A stretch of 51,864 nucleotides of DNA from CAVQJU01 sp963729215. Its GTDB lineage: Bacteria > Acidobacteriota > Vicinamibacteria > Vicinamibacterales > CAVVIG01. Shown in pieces: positions 1 through 7,620 of the stretch. The stretch is from positions 1-51,864 of the forward strand of contig CAVSND010000014.1 in NCBI GenBank assembly GCA_963729215.1. The letters are read 5' to 3'. Made by a program: the position numbers and the translations under genes. The notes under the pieces were generated by a model. It saw only the letters and a list, made by a program, of their open reading frames with translations. It was not told the origin of the DNA and searched no databases. Position 1 is the first letter of the stretch. The number at the start of each line of letters is the position of its first letter.

Positions 1-33
1 ACCCATGTCTGTAGGGTCTGACGCTCACACTCA

Positions 34-231
34 TCACTGGTTAGAAAGATGCCGGACGAGCGCCTCCCGAGAAAACTCCTCGGGGAGCAGCAGTTCCGGC
101 GCAGTCGTCGTGATCAGCGTCCTCGCTTTATTGACGCAGGTTGTTTTTCGATAATACGAACTCGGGCCGAGCAGAAGCACCCAAAGGTTGGGGAACAGGG
201 CTTGCCCGCCAAACGGCACATAGGTGTGACT
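34..231 (-). pseudogene. Fragment of a DUF3987/YfjI-like primase-helicase
   Basis: About 65 residues are readable from the IS boundary at 231 down to a TGA at 34-36. The fragment has a P-loop-like core GPSSYYRKTT preceded by FGGQALFPNLWVLLL and followed by LPEEFSREALVRHLS. That order is typical of DUF3987 (YfjI-like) proteins, which sit in phages, plasmids and islands and resemble replicative primase-helicases. The upstream half is cut off by the IS element: reading the minus strand on the far side (above 1218) gives no matching N-terminus. The TGA follows immediately after the HLSNQ motif, where family members continue, so a second lesion or the window edge ends it. Family assignment rests on this short motif only. 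Confidence 0.5.
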
Positions 232-1218
232 TGGAGTTCCCAGGATTTAGTGGAGACCCTTTCGAAGCGGCTTATGAGCCGCTTCGAATTGCTCCGGACT
301 GACGCCGCCGAGATGGCTGTGGCGGCGCGTTGAATTGTAGAAGCTGTCGATGTAGTGAGCAACGTCCGCGATCGCCAGCTCTCGGTTCTTGTAGATCTGT
401 TTCTTGATCCGCTCCTTCTTCAAGCTGCTGAAGAACGACTCGGCGACGGCATTGTCCCAGCAGTTGCCCTTCCGGCTCATACTCGGCTCGAGGTGATTCG
501 AGCGGCAGAATCGCCGCCACGCGTCGCTGCCGTACTGGGTGCCCTGATCGGAATGAATCAACGTGCCGCGCGGTCGTCGTCGCCGCACCGCCATCAGCAC
601 GGCATTGAGCACGAGCTCGCGGTGAATCGTCGGCGCCGGCCGCCCAGCCCACGATCAGGCGCGAGAACAGATCCATGACGACGGCCAGGTAGAGCCAGCC
701 CTGCCACGTGCGAATGTAGGTGATATCGGTCACCCAGGCGGTGTTTGGCCGCGTCGCGGTGAATTGCCGTTGCAGGAGATTCGGGATCAGCACCGACGGC
801 TTGCCGACCGCCCAGCGCCGGATGCGATAGCCATGCAGCGCGCGCAGATTGTTTTCGCGCATCAGCCGCGCGACGCGATGCTTGCTGCAGGTCTCTCCCG
901 CTTCACGCAGATCGAGGAAGACGCGAGGCGCGCCATAGATGCCGTGACTCGCGACGAACGACGCGCGAATCAGTCGAAGCAGTCGGGCGTCTTCCTGATC
1001 GTGGTTCGAGATCGGTTGCTTGCAGCCAGAGGTAGTAGCCGCTGACCGCCACCTCGAGGACGCGGCACATCATCTGGACGCTGTACCGATCTCGATGGGC
1101 CTTGATGAAGGCGTAGGTCGATCGGACTCTTCCAGGGATCTGGTGCTTGGACTTCGGCATCGCTCCTCCGCGAAAAGCCGGATGCTAGCGTCTGTCCACT
1201 AAATCCTGGGAACTCCAA
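231..1218 (-). mobile_element. IS3-family insertion element lacking orfA
   Basis: Perfect 23-bp inverted repeats bound the element at 232-254 and 1195-1217 (outer end TGGAGTTCCCAGG, with the TG...CA tips usual in IS3-family elements); the pairing extends one further base to 231/1218. It is only about 0.99 kb, against 1.2-1.5 kb for most IS3 members. The transposase orfB begins about 35 bp inside the right repeat, leaving no room for orfA; a stretch readable as IRLFAEER in one frame just inside the repeat may be its last codons. No convincing target duplication is seen in the flanks (GTGACT on the left, ATCGGA on the right). The copy is therefore a deletion derivative and is unlikely to move by itself. 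Confidence 0.75.
247..1160 (-). pseudogene. IS3-family transposase orfB, frameshifted twice
   Basis: The protein starts MPKSKHQIPGRVRSTYAF and continues with HRDRYSVQMMCRVLEVAVSG, the HTH_21-like start of IS3 OrfB. The integrase core follows: NTAWVTDITYIRT (first Asp of the DDE triad), LIHSDQGTQYGS (second Asp) and GNCWDNAVAESFFSSLKKE (the Glu), then the terminal HYIDSFYNSTRRHSHLGGVSPEQFE. The three parts lie in different frames, with shifts near 1010 and 650, so no complete transposase is made as the sequence stands. The stop lies inside the left terminal repeat. Confidence 0.8.
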
Positions 1219-1663
1219 TCGGATTTTCATCCGGTCGGCAGAAGCGCCAACCTCAGAACAAGAATAAGGTCTGGTTCGAACCAGATTTCTGACGTCGAAA
1301 TCGCCGAAGAGACATGCTGGCTCGCGCCCGGAGCGCCAATCCGAGTGTGAACACGACCAGCATCGACCCGACCGCCCTCCTGGCGGTTCAGGAGTAGCTG
1401 GCCTCTGCCGGCGAGCGTCGGGTGGCCGTGCCGTTCGCGAAAGCACTTGCGGCCCGTGAGCTCTTGTCCCCAATCTCACAGCGTCCGAACTGTTGACCCG
1501 AGAAGCTGTACTGATTGGCAGGATTCCTGCTCTCGATCAAGCCGCGTCCAAGGGACAAGGCCTTCGTCAAGGTGTTGTCAGGTTCTGAGTCCCGAAGTGT
1601 GTCTCAGTTCTCATTTCGGAACACAACAACGAACGCTAGACGATGCGCGCCGCCCAATCAACG
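1219..1663. other. No gene recognised between IS element and J-domain gene
   Basis: About 445 bases with no frame on either strand that looks coding: the available frames are short, lack a good start with a Shine-Dalgarno sequence, and resemble no family I know. The stretch looks less GC-rich than the rest of the window. The missing front part of the interrupted DUF3987 gene is not here either. Confidence 0.5.
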
Positions 1664-2569
1664 ATGAACCACTATGAAGTATTGGGGGTGTCACCGACTG
1701 CGACAGTCGGTGCGATCAAGGCGGGGTACAGAACCAAGAATTACAGCCTATCATCCGGATCGAAACCCTTCGCTGCACGCGAACGCTATCGCCGCGCTGA
1801 TCAACGAGGCTTGGGAAACCCTTAGTGATGCCGAGCGGCGTAAACATTACGACACGCAGATTGGTCTAGGCGGACACAGCAAACCCAACGACACGAAGGA
1901 AGTACGGCACGAGCGAAAGTCCACCACGCGCGTCGCTCGGCCCGTCGCCTCGTCAAGAACGGTTCCACGCGCTCAAACGCAGAAGACACGCCCAACCGCT
2001 CGGCAATCAGCTCCAACTGTTTTGTCGAGAAGCGCCTATGTTCTCGCGGGTCTGCTGCTTGGCGGCGGTGCAGTAACGTTTGCTGGGTTGGGAGGTGACC
2101 TTGGAACTGCGGATCACAGCTCCGGGTTCGGACTGTTGTTCTGGGTATGCGTAGCGGTGGCAATGTACTGCCTTGGACGGGCTGGCCTTCGTTTTCGATG
2201 GCTGGTCTTCCCCTTCGTGCTGGTTTGCCCTCCACTTTGGGTTCTCATGCGGCTATGGGTGCGCCAGAGACCGCTGGGACCGATAGAACAGCGATTCATA
2301 AAGGTACTTGTGGCAGTCGGCGCAAGCGGACTCGTCTTCGCTGTTGCGTTTGTCAGCTTGGAGAACGAGGTCCAACATACAAGGGCGCTCGAACTGGCAG
2401 GAGTTGTTGTTGGCGCTTCATGGCTAATCTGGGCGATCCTCAGACTTCGCCATAAGCAGGATCCACGCCAGCCCTTGAGCCGTGGGTCTGCCTGCAATGT
2501 GGTCGGCAAGTGTCTCAATACATTGCGGTGTGTCGGTGCGAGCTCAAGCGGATCGCGTTTGATAGCTAG
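1664..2569 (+). CDS. Membrane-anchored J-domain protein with zinc-ribbon tail (frameshifted)
   Basis: A J domain occupies the first ~65 residues: MNHYEVLGVSPTATVGAIKA, then AYHPDRNPS with the HPD triad that stimulates DnaK ATPase, then LINEAWETLSDAERRKHYD. A basic Pro/Arg/Thr-rich linker leads to about four hydrophobic segments (LAGLLLGGGAVTF, FGLLFWVCVAVAMYC, WLVFPFVLVCPPLWV, VLVAVGASGLVFAVAFV). The tail WVCLQCGRQVSQ...CRC looks like a zinc ribbon. Two indels break the frame: an extra A in AAGAATT near 1740 and a shift near 2485; removing them gives one ~300-residue protein ending at TAG 2567-2569. The ATG at 1664 is chosen because it opens directly into the J domain. No gly/phe or DnaJ central zinc domain is present, so this is a specialised co-chaperone, not DnaJ itself. 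It sits in the island, next to the integrase remnant. Confidence 0.65.
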
Positions 2570-2583
2570 GGCTCACGACGACC

Positions 2584-2960
2584 AAAGGTGGCCGGCTTCG
2601 CCACGTGCCGATGACGGATCGGTTGGCCGTCGCGTTACGAGAGCATCGGCAGCATCGCCAACTTCGCAGCCAGCGCGTGCTGTCTCACGAAGACGGCACG
2701 CCGGTGACGCGGCAGTTCCTCCAGTCTCGGTTGCGCAGTGCGGCGCGTCGAACAGGTGTGCGGAAGGGTGTGCATATCCTGCGGCACACGTTCTGCTCGC
2801 ATCTGCGGATGCGGGGCGCCCCCGGTAACGTCCATTCAGCCACTGGCCGGGCATCAGGGTCTCTCGACGACGCAGCGATACATGCACGTGGCGTGGGGCG
2901 TTGGATGAGGCGATCCAACTGCTTACTTGGGTGACTTCGGATTCAATCTCCACAACATAA
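2584..2960 (+). pseudogene. C-terminal remnant of a tyrosine recombinase/phage integrase
   Basis: The fragment begins KGGRLRHVPMTDRLAVALRE, in the catalytic half of the family, and carries VHILRHTFCSHLRMRGAP (the HxxR box), then LAGHQGLSTTQRYMHV with the nucleophilic Tyr, then ALDEAIQLL. Two single-base changes split it: one extra C in the CCCCC run near 2820, and another shift near 2864. The N-terminal arm-binding and core-binding domains are missing; the J-domain gene ends only ~15 bp upstream. It reads toward the tRNA-His scar at 3300, as integrases next to their attachment site usually do. Confidence 0.75.
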
Positions 2961-2980
2961 TCTTAGGAGAATTTACTGAA

Positions 2981-3181
2981 GTGGCGAGCCGTCTGGCTCT
3001 GGCATACAAGGCTGCGAATCCGACAACTCGCATTCGGATCGAGACGGGCGCACTCGAACACGCGCTGGAGTCGCGGGCTGTTCGGCCTTCCTTCGATTCG
3101 TGGGGCTCTGATCCGATTCTTCGAGACGCGCACGAACATGCGCTCGCTTGGGGCCTGGCGCACACGGCGGAGTCCGGCTAA
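2981..3181 (+). CDS. Small hypothetical protein (66 aa)
   Basis: A GTG at 2981 follows AGGAGA (2965-2970) at normal spacing and opens a frame of 66 codons (starting VASRLALAYKAANPTTRI, ending LAHTAESG). No family is recognised, and there are no hydrophobic segments or Cys motifs. Its TAA stop lies inside GGCTAACAAGC, which starts an imperfect inverted repeat (see findings). It could be an island gene, a cassette-type ORF, or a chance frame; the ribosome-binding site is the main argument for it. Confidence 0.35.
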   Translation: MASRLALAYKAANPTTRIRIETGALEHALESRAVRPSFDSWGSDPILRDAHEHALAWGLAHTAESG

Positions 3182-3299
3182 CAAGCGCTTGCGGGCGGCG
3201 GGTGCAATTATGACCCAGCCGACGCGGCTGAGTGAATCGCAGAGGCTTGTTGCCAGAAGTCTCGCGCCGTCACCACGTTAGAAAATTCTGTTTAGAGAG

Positions 3300-3322
3300 T
3301 TCGAACCCCGTCACCCACCCCA
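3300..3322 (+). other. tRNA-His 3' end fragment: probable island attachment site
   Basis: The segment reads as the last 23 nt of a tRNA: T-loop TTCGAAC (3300-3306), T-stem strand CCCGT (3307-3311), acceptor strand CACCCAC (3312-3318), discriminator C (3319) and encoded CCA (3320-3322). A C at the discriminator position is diagnostic of tRNA-His, and CACCCAC is a usual tRNA-His acceptor strand. The bases before it (TTTAGAGAG) cannot form the partner T-stem ACGGG, and there is no tRNA body upstream, so only the 3' end is here. Such fragments are left as attR when a tyrosine recombinase integrates an element into a tRNA gene. The integrase remnant at 2584-2960 fits; the intact tRNA would lie left of the window. 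Confidence 0.65.
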
Positions 3323-3397
3323 TCCAACTCGTTCCAGCTGAACCACTTCGATACCCCTACTCACGAGCAGGCGCGGCGCCGCCGAGCAGTTTCACGT

Positions 3398-4614
3398 TCA
3401 GCGCCCCTCCCGAAAGACCATCTCCTCGAGCGCGCTGTCCACGGAGGCGTCGCTCAGCGCGGCGCTCTCGCCGCGTTCGATCTGGAACTGCGCCGACCGC
3501 CGCATGAGTTCTTTGATGAACGCGGGACTCGCCCCGCTCGTCCGCTTCACGATGAGGTCCATGACAGGCGCCGGGACTTCGAGGCCTCGCGCATAGAGCG
3601 CAGCCAGCTTCGTCCGGCCGTTCGCGTCGGGCAGCGGAAACTCGATCGCCTGATCGATGCGCCCCGGCCGCAATGCCAGCGCGGGCTCGAGTTCGTCGGG
3701 ACGATTCGTCGTCAGGATGAACAGGACGTCGGCGTCCTCGCGCAGCCCGTCCATCTCGTTCAAACCGCGCGAGGCGAAAGTACTCGCCACAAAGAACAGA
3801 TAGCTCCGCCGTGACGAGCAGCGTCGTGTGATCCGTCAACTGCGAAGCCAGATAGTGAATCGTGTGGGTTTTGCCGGTTCCCGGCGGGCCGTAGAACAGC
3901 GTCCCCTTCTTCCCCTGAGAACCGAAGCGCCTTGATGGCGGTCCGGTTCGCCACGAAACTCTCGACGTTGTGCTCGAGGAGCGCCAGCGTGCTCGGCGGC
4001 AGGACCACCTCTTCGCGCGCGACCTTGCGCAGCCGATGCACGTTGACGGCGCCGCCGCGGCCGGAATAGTTGTACTGGTTCTCGAGGGACAGCACGCGGC
4101 CTCGATAGTTTTCCCCGCGCCGACCCGTAGCTCGAGATCCCGGAAGAACTCGTGCGTGTAGGCGGCGCAGCCTCTCCGATCGGCACCGCGACCTCGACGT
4201 GGACGCCGCCCACGACACCATGGCGCATCGACGGTCCAAGAAGAACCGCGAAAGGAAGACCGCCACGGCGTGAGAGCCAGAGGCCGTTCTTGAGGCAGCG
4301 GACGGCAGCTCTTCACCCACGTCCACGTCGTCATGCTGGAGCGGCCCCAGGTCCATCTGAAACGGTCCCTGCGTGAACAACTGCGCCAGCGTCGGCGTCT
4401 CGTGGCCCATCTGCGAGTGCACACCGAGCAAGGTCGTCCCCGACTGCCCGGCGAAGATCTGCTCGAGTGCGGTCTGCACGTCGACCCGTGACGTGACCGG
4501 AAATTCCCGGGCGGCGGTGGCGATGTCCCCGGCCGAGCGGCTTCCGAAGTGCTTCTGCAGCACCTTTCGAAGCGCCGACTTGCCGAAGAGCACGCCGCTG
4601 ATGAACCCGCTCAT
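3398..4614 (-). pseudogene. AAA-family ATPase, frameshifted and lacking the Walker B segment
   Basis: The N-terminal ~100 residues (MSGFISGVLFGKSALRKVLQ, then VQTALEQIFAG...LLGVHSQ) precede a divergent middle and an AAA module with Walker A FYGPPGTGKTHTIHYLASQL, sensor 1 ILTTNRPDELEPAL and arginine-finger region ALRPGRIDQAIEFPLPD. The pieces fall in three frames, with several shifts between ~3900 and ~4250. The text also jumps from GEYFRLAR to LNEMDGL near 3780. In this family about 30 residues including the Walker B acidic pair normally stand there. That deletion cannot be repaired by a single base, so this looks like a real loss or an assembly collapse. ATG 4614 is preferred over the GTG two codons upstream. 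Confidence 0.7.
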
Positions 4615-4788
4615 CCCCACCTCACGCGGCTATCGCCAGCGCGAAAATGGCCGCCGGAAAAGCCAGAGAGACCTCACCGCGGATCCTAGCACTTCAGTTG
4701 AACCTGACCGACCAGCCCGGCCGTGAGCTTCCGCCCGCCAGACTGACACGCGTCGACATCACTGCCCGCCTGCTGTCGTGGTGAGACG

Positions 4789-5193
4789 CTACTGCGTGAC
4801 AACGACCGTGGCGGTCTCGTTCGCGTGGAGCGTGCAGTGATAGGCGTACGTACCGACGGTGTTGAACGTGACCCCGTCGCCATTGTCACTGTGGGCACTG
4901 GTCGGCGAGATGCTGCCGGTATCGAATACGCCGGGATCCGTGGCGCTGTGGGCGATCGTATCCGAGTTCAGCCAGTTCACTGTCTGGCCGGCTTTCACCA
5001 TCACTGGATTTGGTGAATACACACCGTTCCGGATTGTTACAGTGAGCAGATTGGGTGGATTGGTGCCCTCGGGATTGGTCGGTGAGATCGGCGAGGTGGG
5101 GCTGTTTGAGCTGCCGCATCCGATTGCGAAGAGCGCGAGCAGGATGATTGCCCCGAGCGTAGTTTGCGTGCCGCTGGAATGGCTCAAGACCAT
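4789..5193 (-). CDS. Plastocyanin-like cupredoxin lipoprotein
   Basis: A 134-residue protein with a lipoprotein signal peptide (hydrophobic GAIILLALFAIGC, lipobox ending at the Cys), a Ser/Thr/Pro/Asn linker, and one cupredoxin domain. The core VKAGQTVNWLNSDTIAHSAT supplies the first His ligand and YAYHCTLHANETATVVV the Cys and second His. The usual PGM after the last His is ANE here, so the axial Met is absent and the copper site may be altered. It would act in the periplasm or on the outer membrane as an electron carrier or copper-binding protein. No operon partner is adjacent. Confidence 0.8.
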   Translation of the reverse strand: MVLSHSSGTQTTLGAIILLALFAIGCGSSNSPTSPISPTNPEGTNPPNLLTVTIRNGVYSPNPVMVKAGQTVNWLNSDTIAHSATDPGVFDTGSISPTSAHSDNGDGVTFNTVGTYAYHCTLHANETATVVVTQ

Positions 5194-5279
5194 GTTCGAG
5201 TCGAGTGCAACGCGTGTGCCGACACGCTACGCTGAACCTCAACGGCAACGACACAGCTGTGCTGCCCGACTCAGTTCCG

Positions 5280-5379
5280 CTAGTCGCGCTCGGTTATGTC
5301 GTAGGTCACAACCTTGCCGATGACGCCGTTCGAAAACTGGAAGTCGCGTATGTCAATCGACAGGCCATCGGCTCTGGCA
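5280..5379 (-). pseudogene. C-terminal fragment of an unknown protein
   Basis: The minus frame reads ARADGLSIDIRDFQFSNG followed by VIGKVVTYDITERD and a stop at 5280-5282. It has a protein-like composition and GC-rich third positions, but there is no start: upstream it runs straight into the 34-bp dispersed repeat at 5378-5411. I read it as the tail of a gene whose front was lost at the repeat. No family is recognised. Confidence 0.25.
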
Positions 5380-5411
5380 GGCTGCTGAAGAACGCAGCCT
5401 GAACGTAAAAC
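5378..5411. repeat. 34-bp dispersed repeat, copy 1
   Basis: The sequence starting CAGGCTGCTGAAGAACG and ending GAACGTAAAAC recurs on the opposite strand at 41651-41684 with two mismatches in 34 positions. Both copies are intergenic and lie just upstream of a gene start. Confidence 0.65.
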
Positions 5412-5431
5412 AACGGGCGTATTATTGCGCG

Positions 5432-6097
5432 GTGGCGAAGGATCGCGACAACGAACCATCCCGCTTGACGCACGTCGGAGGCGGGCTATTCGATTGCCGG
5501 GCAGGCCTTCGGTTGACCGTCGGCTTTCTTCTGCTTGCGTCAACCATGGCTGCCGGTCGTGCCCAGGCGCCTGAGCAAGGTGTTCGGCCGGCTACACCTC
5601 CGATGCCGTTTGAAGATGTTGGCGCGTGCCCCTTCGAAGGCTGCGTCTATCGGGAGTGGATCGCGAATAGCGCGGTCGTGGTCACCACCGATCGTCGCGT
5701 GGGGGCGCCGGTCGCGTTCACTCTCAAGCAAGGCGACCACGTGCAGGCCATCACGGGTATCGTCGTGACCACGAAGCCCGGGCGGGTGCAGTTCCGCGAG
5801 GCGGTGGAACTCTGGTCCACTGACGGCCCACTCCACGTCGAACCGATGGAGACGCTGTACCTCCTCACGTATCACGGTGAAGGTGCAACGACCGCGTGGT
5901 TCAAGGGCCGGTTGTACGAGGGGGTCGACGGCTCCGAGTTCTTCAACAGCCTCTGCCAACTCGACCCTGGCAGCTGCAACGGTACGATCCTCGAACGGCC
6001 GCAGAGGGTCTGGTGGGTTCGGCTCCGGACCATGCGGGGTCTGACAGGTTGGACGAAGGAGCCGGAGAAGTTCGACAACAAGGACTTGCTCGGCTGA
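5432..6097 (+). CDS. Hypothetical secreted protein with SH3-like C-terminus
   Basis: A 221-residue protein, GTG start at 5432. A hydrophobic signal-like stretch LTVGFLLLASTMAAGRAQA (residues ~29-47) is followed by a Cys pair (ACPFEGCVYREW) and a beta-rich body. It ends VWWVRLRTMRGLTGWTKEPE, resembling the last strands of bacterial SH3-like domains, where the phrase gives way to a surface loop. It probably acts in the periplasm or at the envelope. The long N-terminal tail before the signal segment suggests the true start may be further in. No operon link is clear; the following GNAT starts 23 bp downstream. Confidence 0.6.
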   Translation: MAKDRDNEPSRLTHVGGGLFDCRAGLRLTVGFLLLASTMAAGRAQAPEQGVRPATPPMPFEDVGACPFEGCVYREWIANSAVVVTTDRRVGAPVAFTLKQGDHVQAITGIVVTTKPGRVQFREAVELWSTDGPLHVEPMETLYLLTYHGEGATTAWFKGRLYEGVDGSEFFNSLCQLDPGSCNGTILERPQRVWWVRLRTMRGLTGWTKEPEKFDNKDLLG

Positions 6098-6120
6098 CAG
6101 ACACTCGCCGTTGGGCGTCG

Positions 6121-6682
6121 ATGGCCGAGGAGGTCATCCATCGAGACAATCTGTTGGCTGAACATCTCAACATCACGATCCGGGCCGCAACGCCGGACGA
6201 CTGGCCGGCGATTGTCGAGATCAATGACTCGGCTTTCGAGGGCGCCAGGCGAGTCGGCATTGATTGGGGCCATCGAACGCTCCGGGCGGCCGGTCATTTC
6301 ATTGGTCGCACGTGGCGGACGATGTTCCGGGTTGGTCATATCTTTTTCAGTCCTATCCGAATTCGAGTCGCAGGGTCCGCCGATTCCCGCGGCCGCGCTT
6401 GCGCCAATGGCGGTAACGCCCCGGTTTCAGCGCAGCGGCATCGGTACGCAGTTGGTTGAAGCCGGTCTCAGGGCGTGCGTCGAGCAGGGCTATCAATTGG
6501 TCGTGGTTGTAGGGCATCCTCGCTTTTACCAGCGGTTTGGATTCAGCCGCGCGGCAGGAGCCGGCCTGGAGTCGGTGTATTCCGGGGCTGGCGATGCCTT
6601 CATGGTCATCGAGTTGGCGGCTGGCGTGCTCAAGGGGCGCACGGGAGTCGTCGAATATCCCGATGAATTCGCGGATGTCTGA
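6121..6682 (+). CDS. GNAT N-acetyltransferase, YhbS-like (frameshifted)
   Basis: The fold is recognisable in order: ITIRAATPDDWPAIVEINDS (strand 1/helix 1), GESALIGAIERSGRPVISLV, VGHIFFSPIRI, ESQGPPIPAAALAPMAV (substrate-side strand), then PRFQRSGIGTQLVEAGL, the acetyl-CoA pyrophosphate loop, and VVVVGHPRFYQRFGFSRA. These pieces alternate between two frames, with shifts near 6240, 6315 and 6360. All parts are present and in order, so the gene is probably intact in the organism. Acceptor unknown; YhbS-type members acetylate small molecules or proteins. ATG 6121 is the first start before the conserved ITIRAA segment. Confidence 0.65.
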
Positions 6683-6688
6683 GGAGAG

Positions 6689-7090
6689 ATGATCCGTCGA
6701 GCGAACGTTCACCGTGCTGTGTTCATCGCCGCCGGACTCTACAACATCGCCTGGGGGATCTGGAGTGCAGGCGATCCTCAGTGGTTCTTCCGGTTCACCG
6801 GGATGCCGATGGCCAACTATCCGGCCATCTTTGCGTGCCTGGGCATGGTCGTCGGGCTGTACGGCATCCTCTATCTCGACGTCGCCCGCCGGCCGGAGCG
6901 CGGCTGGCTGATCGCCGCCGTCGGACTCACCGGAAAGTGTCTCGGACCCGTGGGGATGGTCTGGCTGATCCGAACCGGAGCCTGGCCGCCGTCCGCGCTG
7001 GTGCTGTGCGTCACCAACGATTTCATCTGGTGGATCCCGTTCGGGGTGTACCTGCATGACGCGTGGCCGGCCTTTCGCCAGGACGCCTGA
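6689..7090 (+). CDS. Four-helix integral membrane protein
   Basis: 133 residues with four hydrophobic helices: VFIAAGLYNIAWGIW, YPAIFACLGMVVGLYGILYL, GWLIAAVGLTGKCLGPVGMV, and LVLCVTNDFIWWIPFGVYL. The motif WFFRFTGMP follows helix 1. Proteins of this type are usually annotated only as membrane proteins. It starts 6 bp after the GNAT stop, with GAGGAGAG just before the ATG, so it is likely co-transcribed with it. Confidence 0.7.
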   Translation: MIRRANVHRAVFIAAGLYNIAWGIWSAGDPQWFFRFTGMPMANYPAIFACLGMVVGLYGILYLDVARRPERGWLIAAVGLTGKCLGPVGMVWLIRTGAWPPSALVLCVTNDFIWWIPFGVYLHDAWPAFRQDA

Positions 7091-7198
7091 CTCGGGCTGG
7101 AGGCGGCACTGCGAGCGGCCGGACGGAACTTTTCGGGAGATTCCTGCGTAAGCCCAATCGCTGGAACAGATGGATCCGCCAGGGAGAGGATGATTGCG

Positions 7199-7620
7199 AT
7201 GCGCGGAATCCGCTGGAAATGGATCGTCGCGGCCGGTTTCTTCGCCGAAGCGACAGTCTTCGCGGTCTTTTTTCTTCTGCTCTTCGCGGCAACCGCCGCA
7301 GGTGTTCCCGGAATCGCGCGGCCCATGGGTACGCTGGACTATATCGACGCCCTGGTGTCCTCGTTCGTCACGGTGTTCTTCTTCACGCTGTGGGTCGGCA
7401 AACGAATCGAATCTGCATTTGTCCTGCACGGCGTGCTGATCGGCATGTTCGGCATCCTTCTGTTCGGTATCATGTGGCTCGCGACGACCAGATCGCTGGC
7501 GCAGCCTCCCCTGTATGTCATGGCTCATGTTTGAAGGTACTTGGCGGAATTGCCGGCGGCCTGGTTGCCGAGAAGCGACAGCGACGCATCCTGTCAGTCC
7601 AGCCAAATGACCAATACTGA
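7199..7620 (+). CDS. Small integral membrane protein (frameshifted at C-terminus)
   Basis: The frame opens MRGIRWKWIVAAGFFAEATV and shows four membrane segments (IVAAGFFAEATVFAVFFLLLF, ALVSSFVTVFFFTLWVG, FVLHGVLIGMFGILLFG, and a weaker last one). The direct frame stops at 7534 after YVMAHV, but the neighbouring frame continues LKVLGGIAGGLVAEKRQR to TGA 7618-7620, giving a natural fourth helix and basic tail, so a one-base change near 7530 is likely. SD GAGAGGA (7184-7190) favours ATG 7199 over ATG 7190. The repaired end overlaps the next gene's ATG at 7607. Function unknown. Confidence 0.55.

Noticed and set aside
1388..1570. 60-codon minus-strand frame between IS element and J-domain gene
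   Set aside because: Start would be TTG, there is no ribosome-binding site and no recognisable similarity; treated as non-coding.
3270..3330. Complete tRNA-His gene
   Set aside because: Only the T-loop and 3' acceptor strand are present; no D-arm, anticodon arm or 5' acceptor can be built from the sequence upstream.
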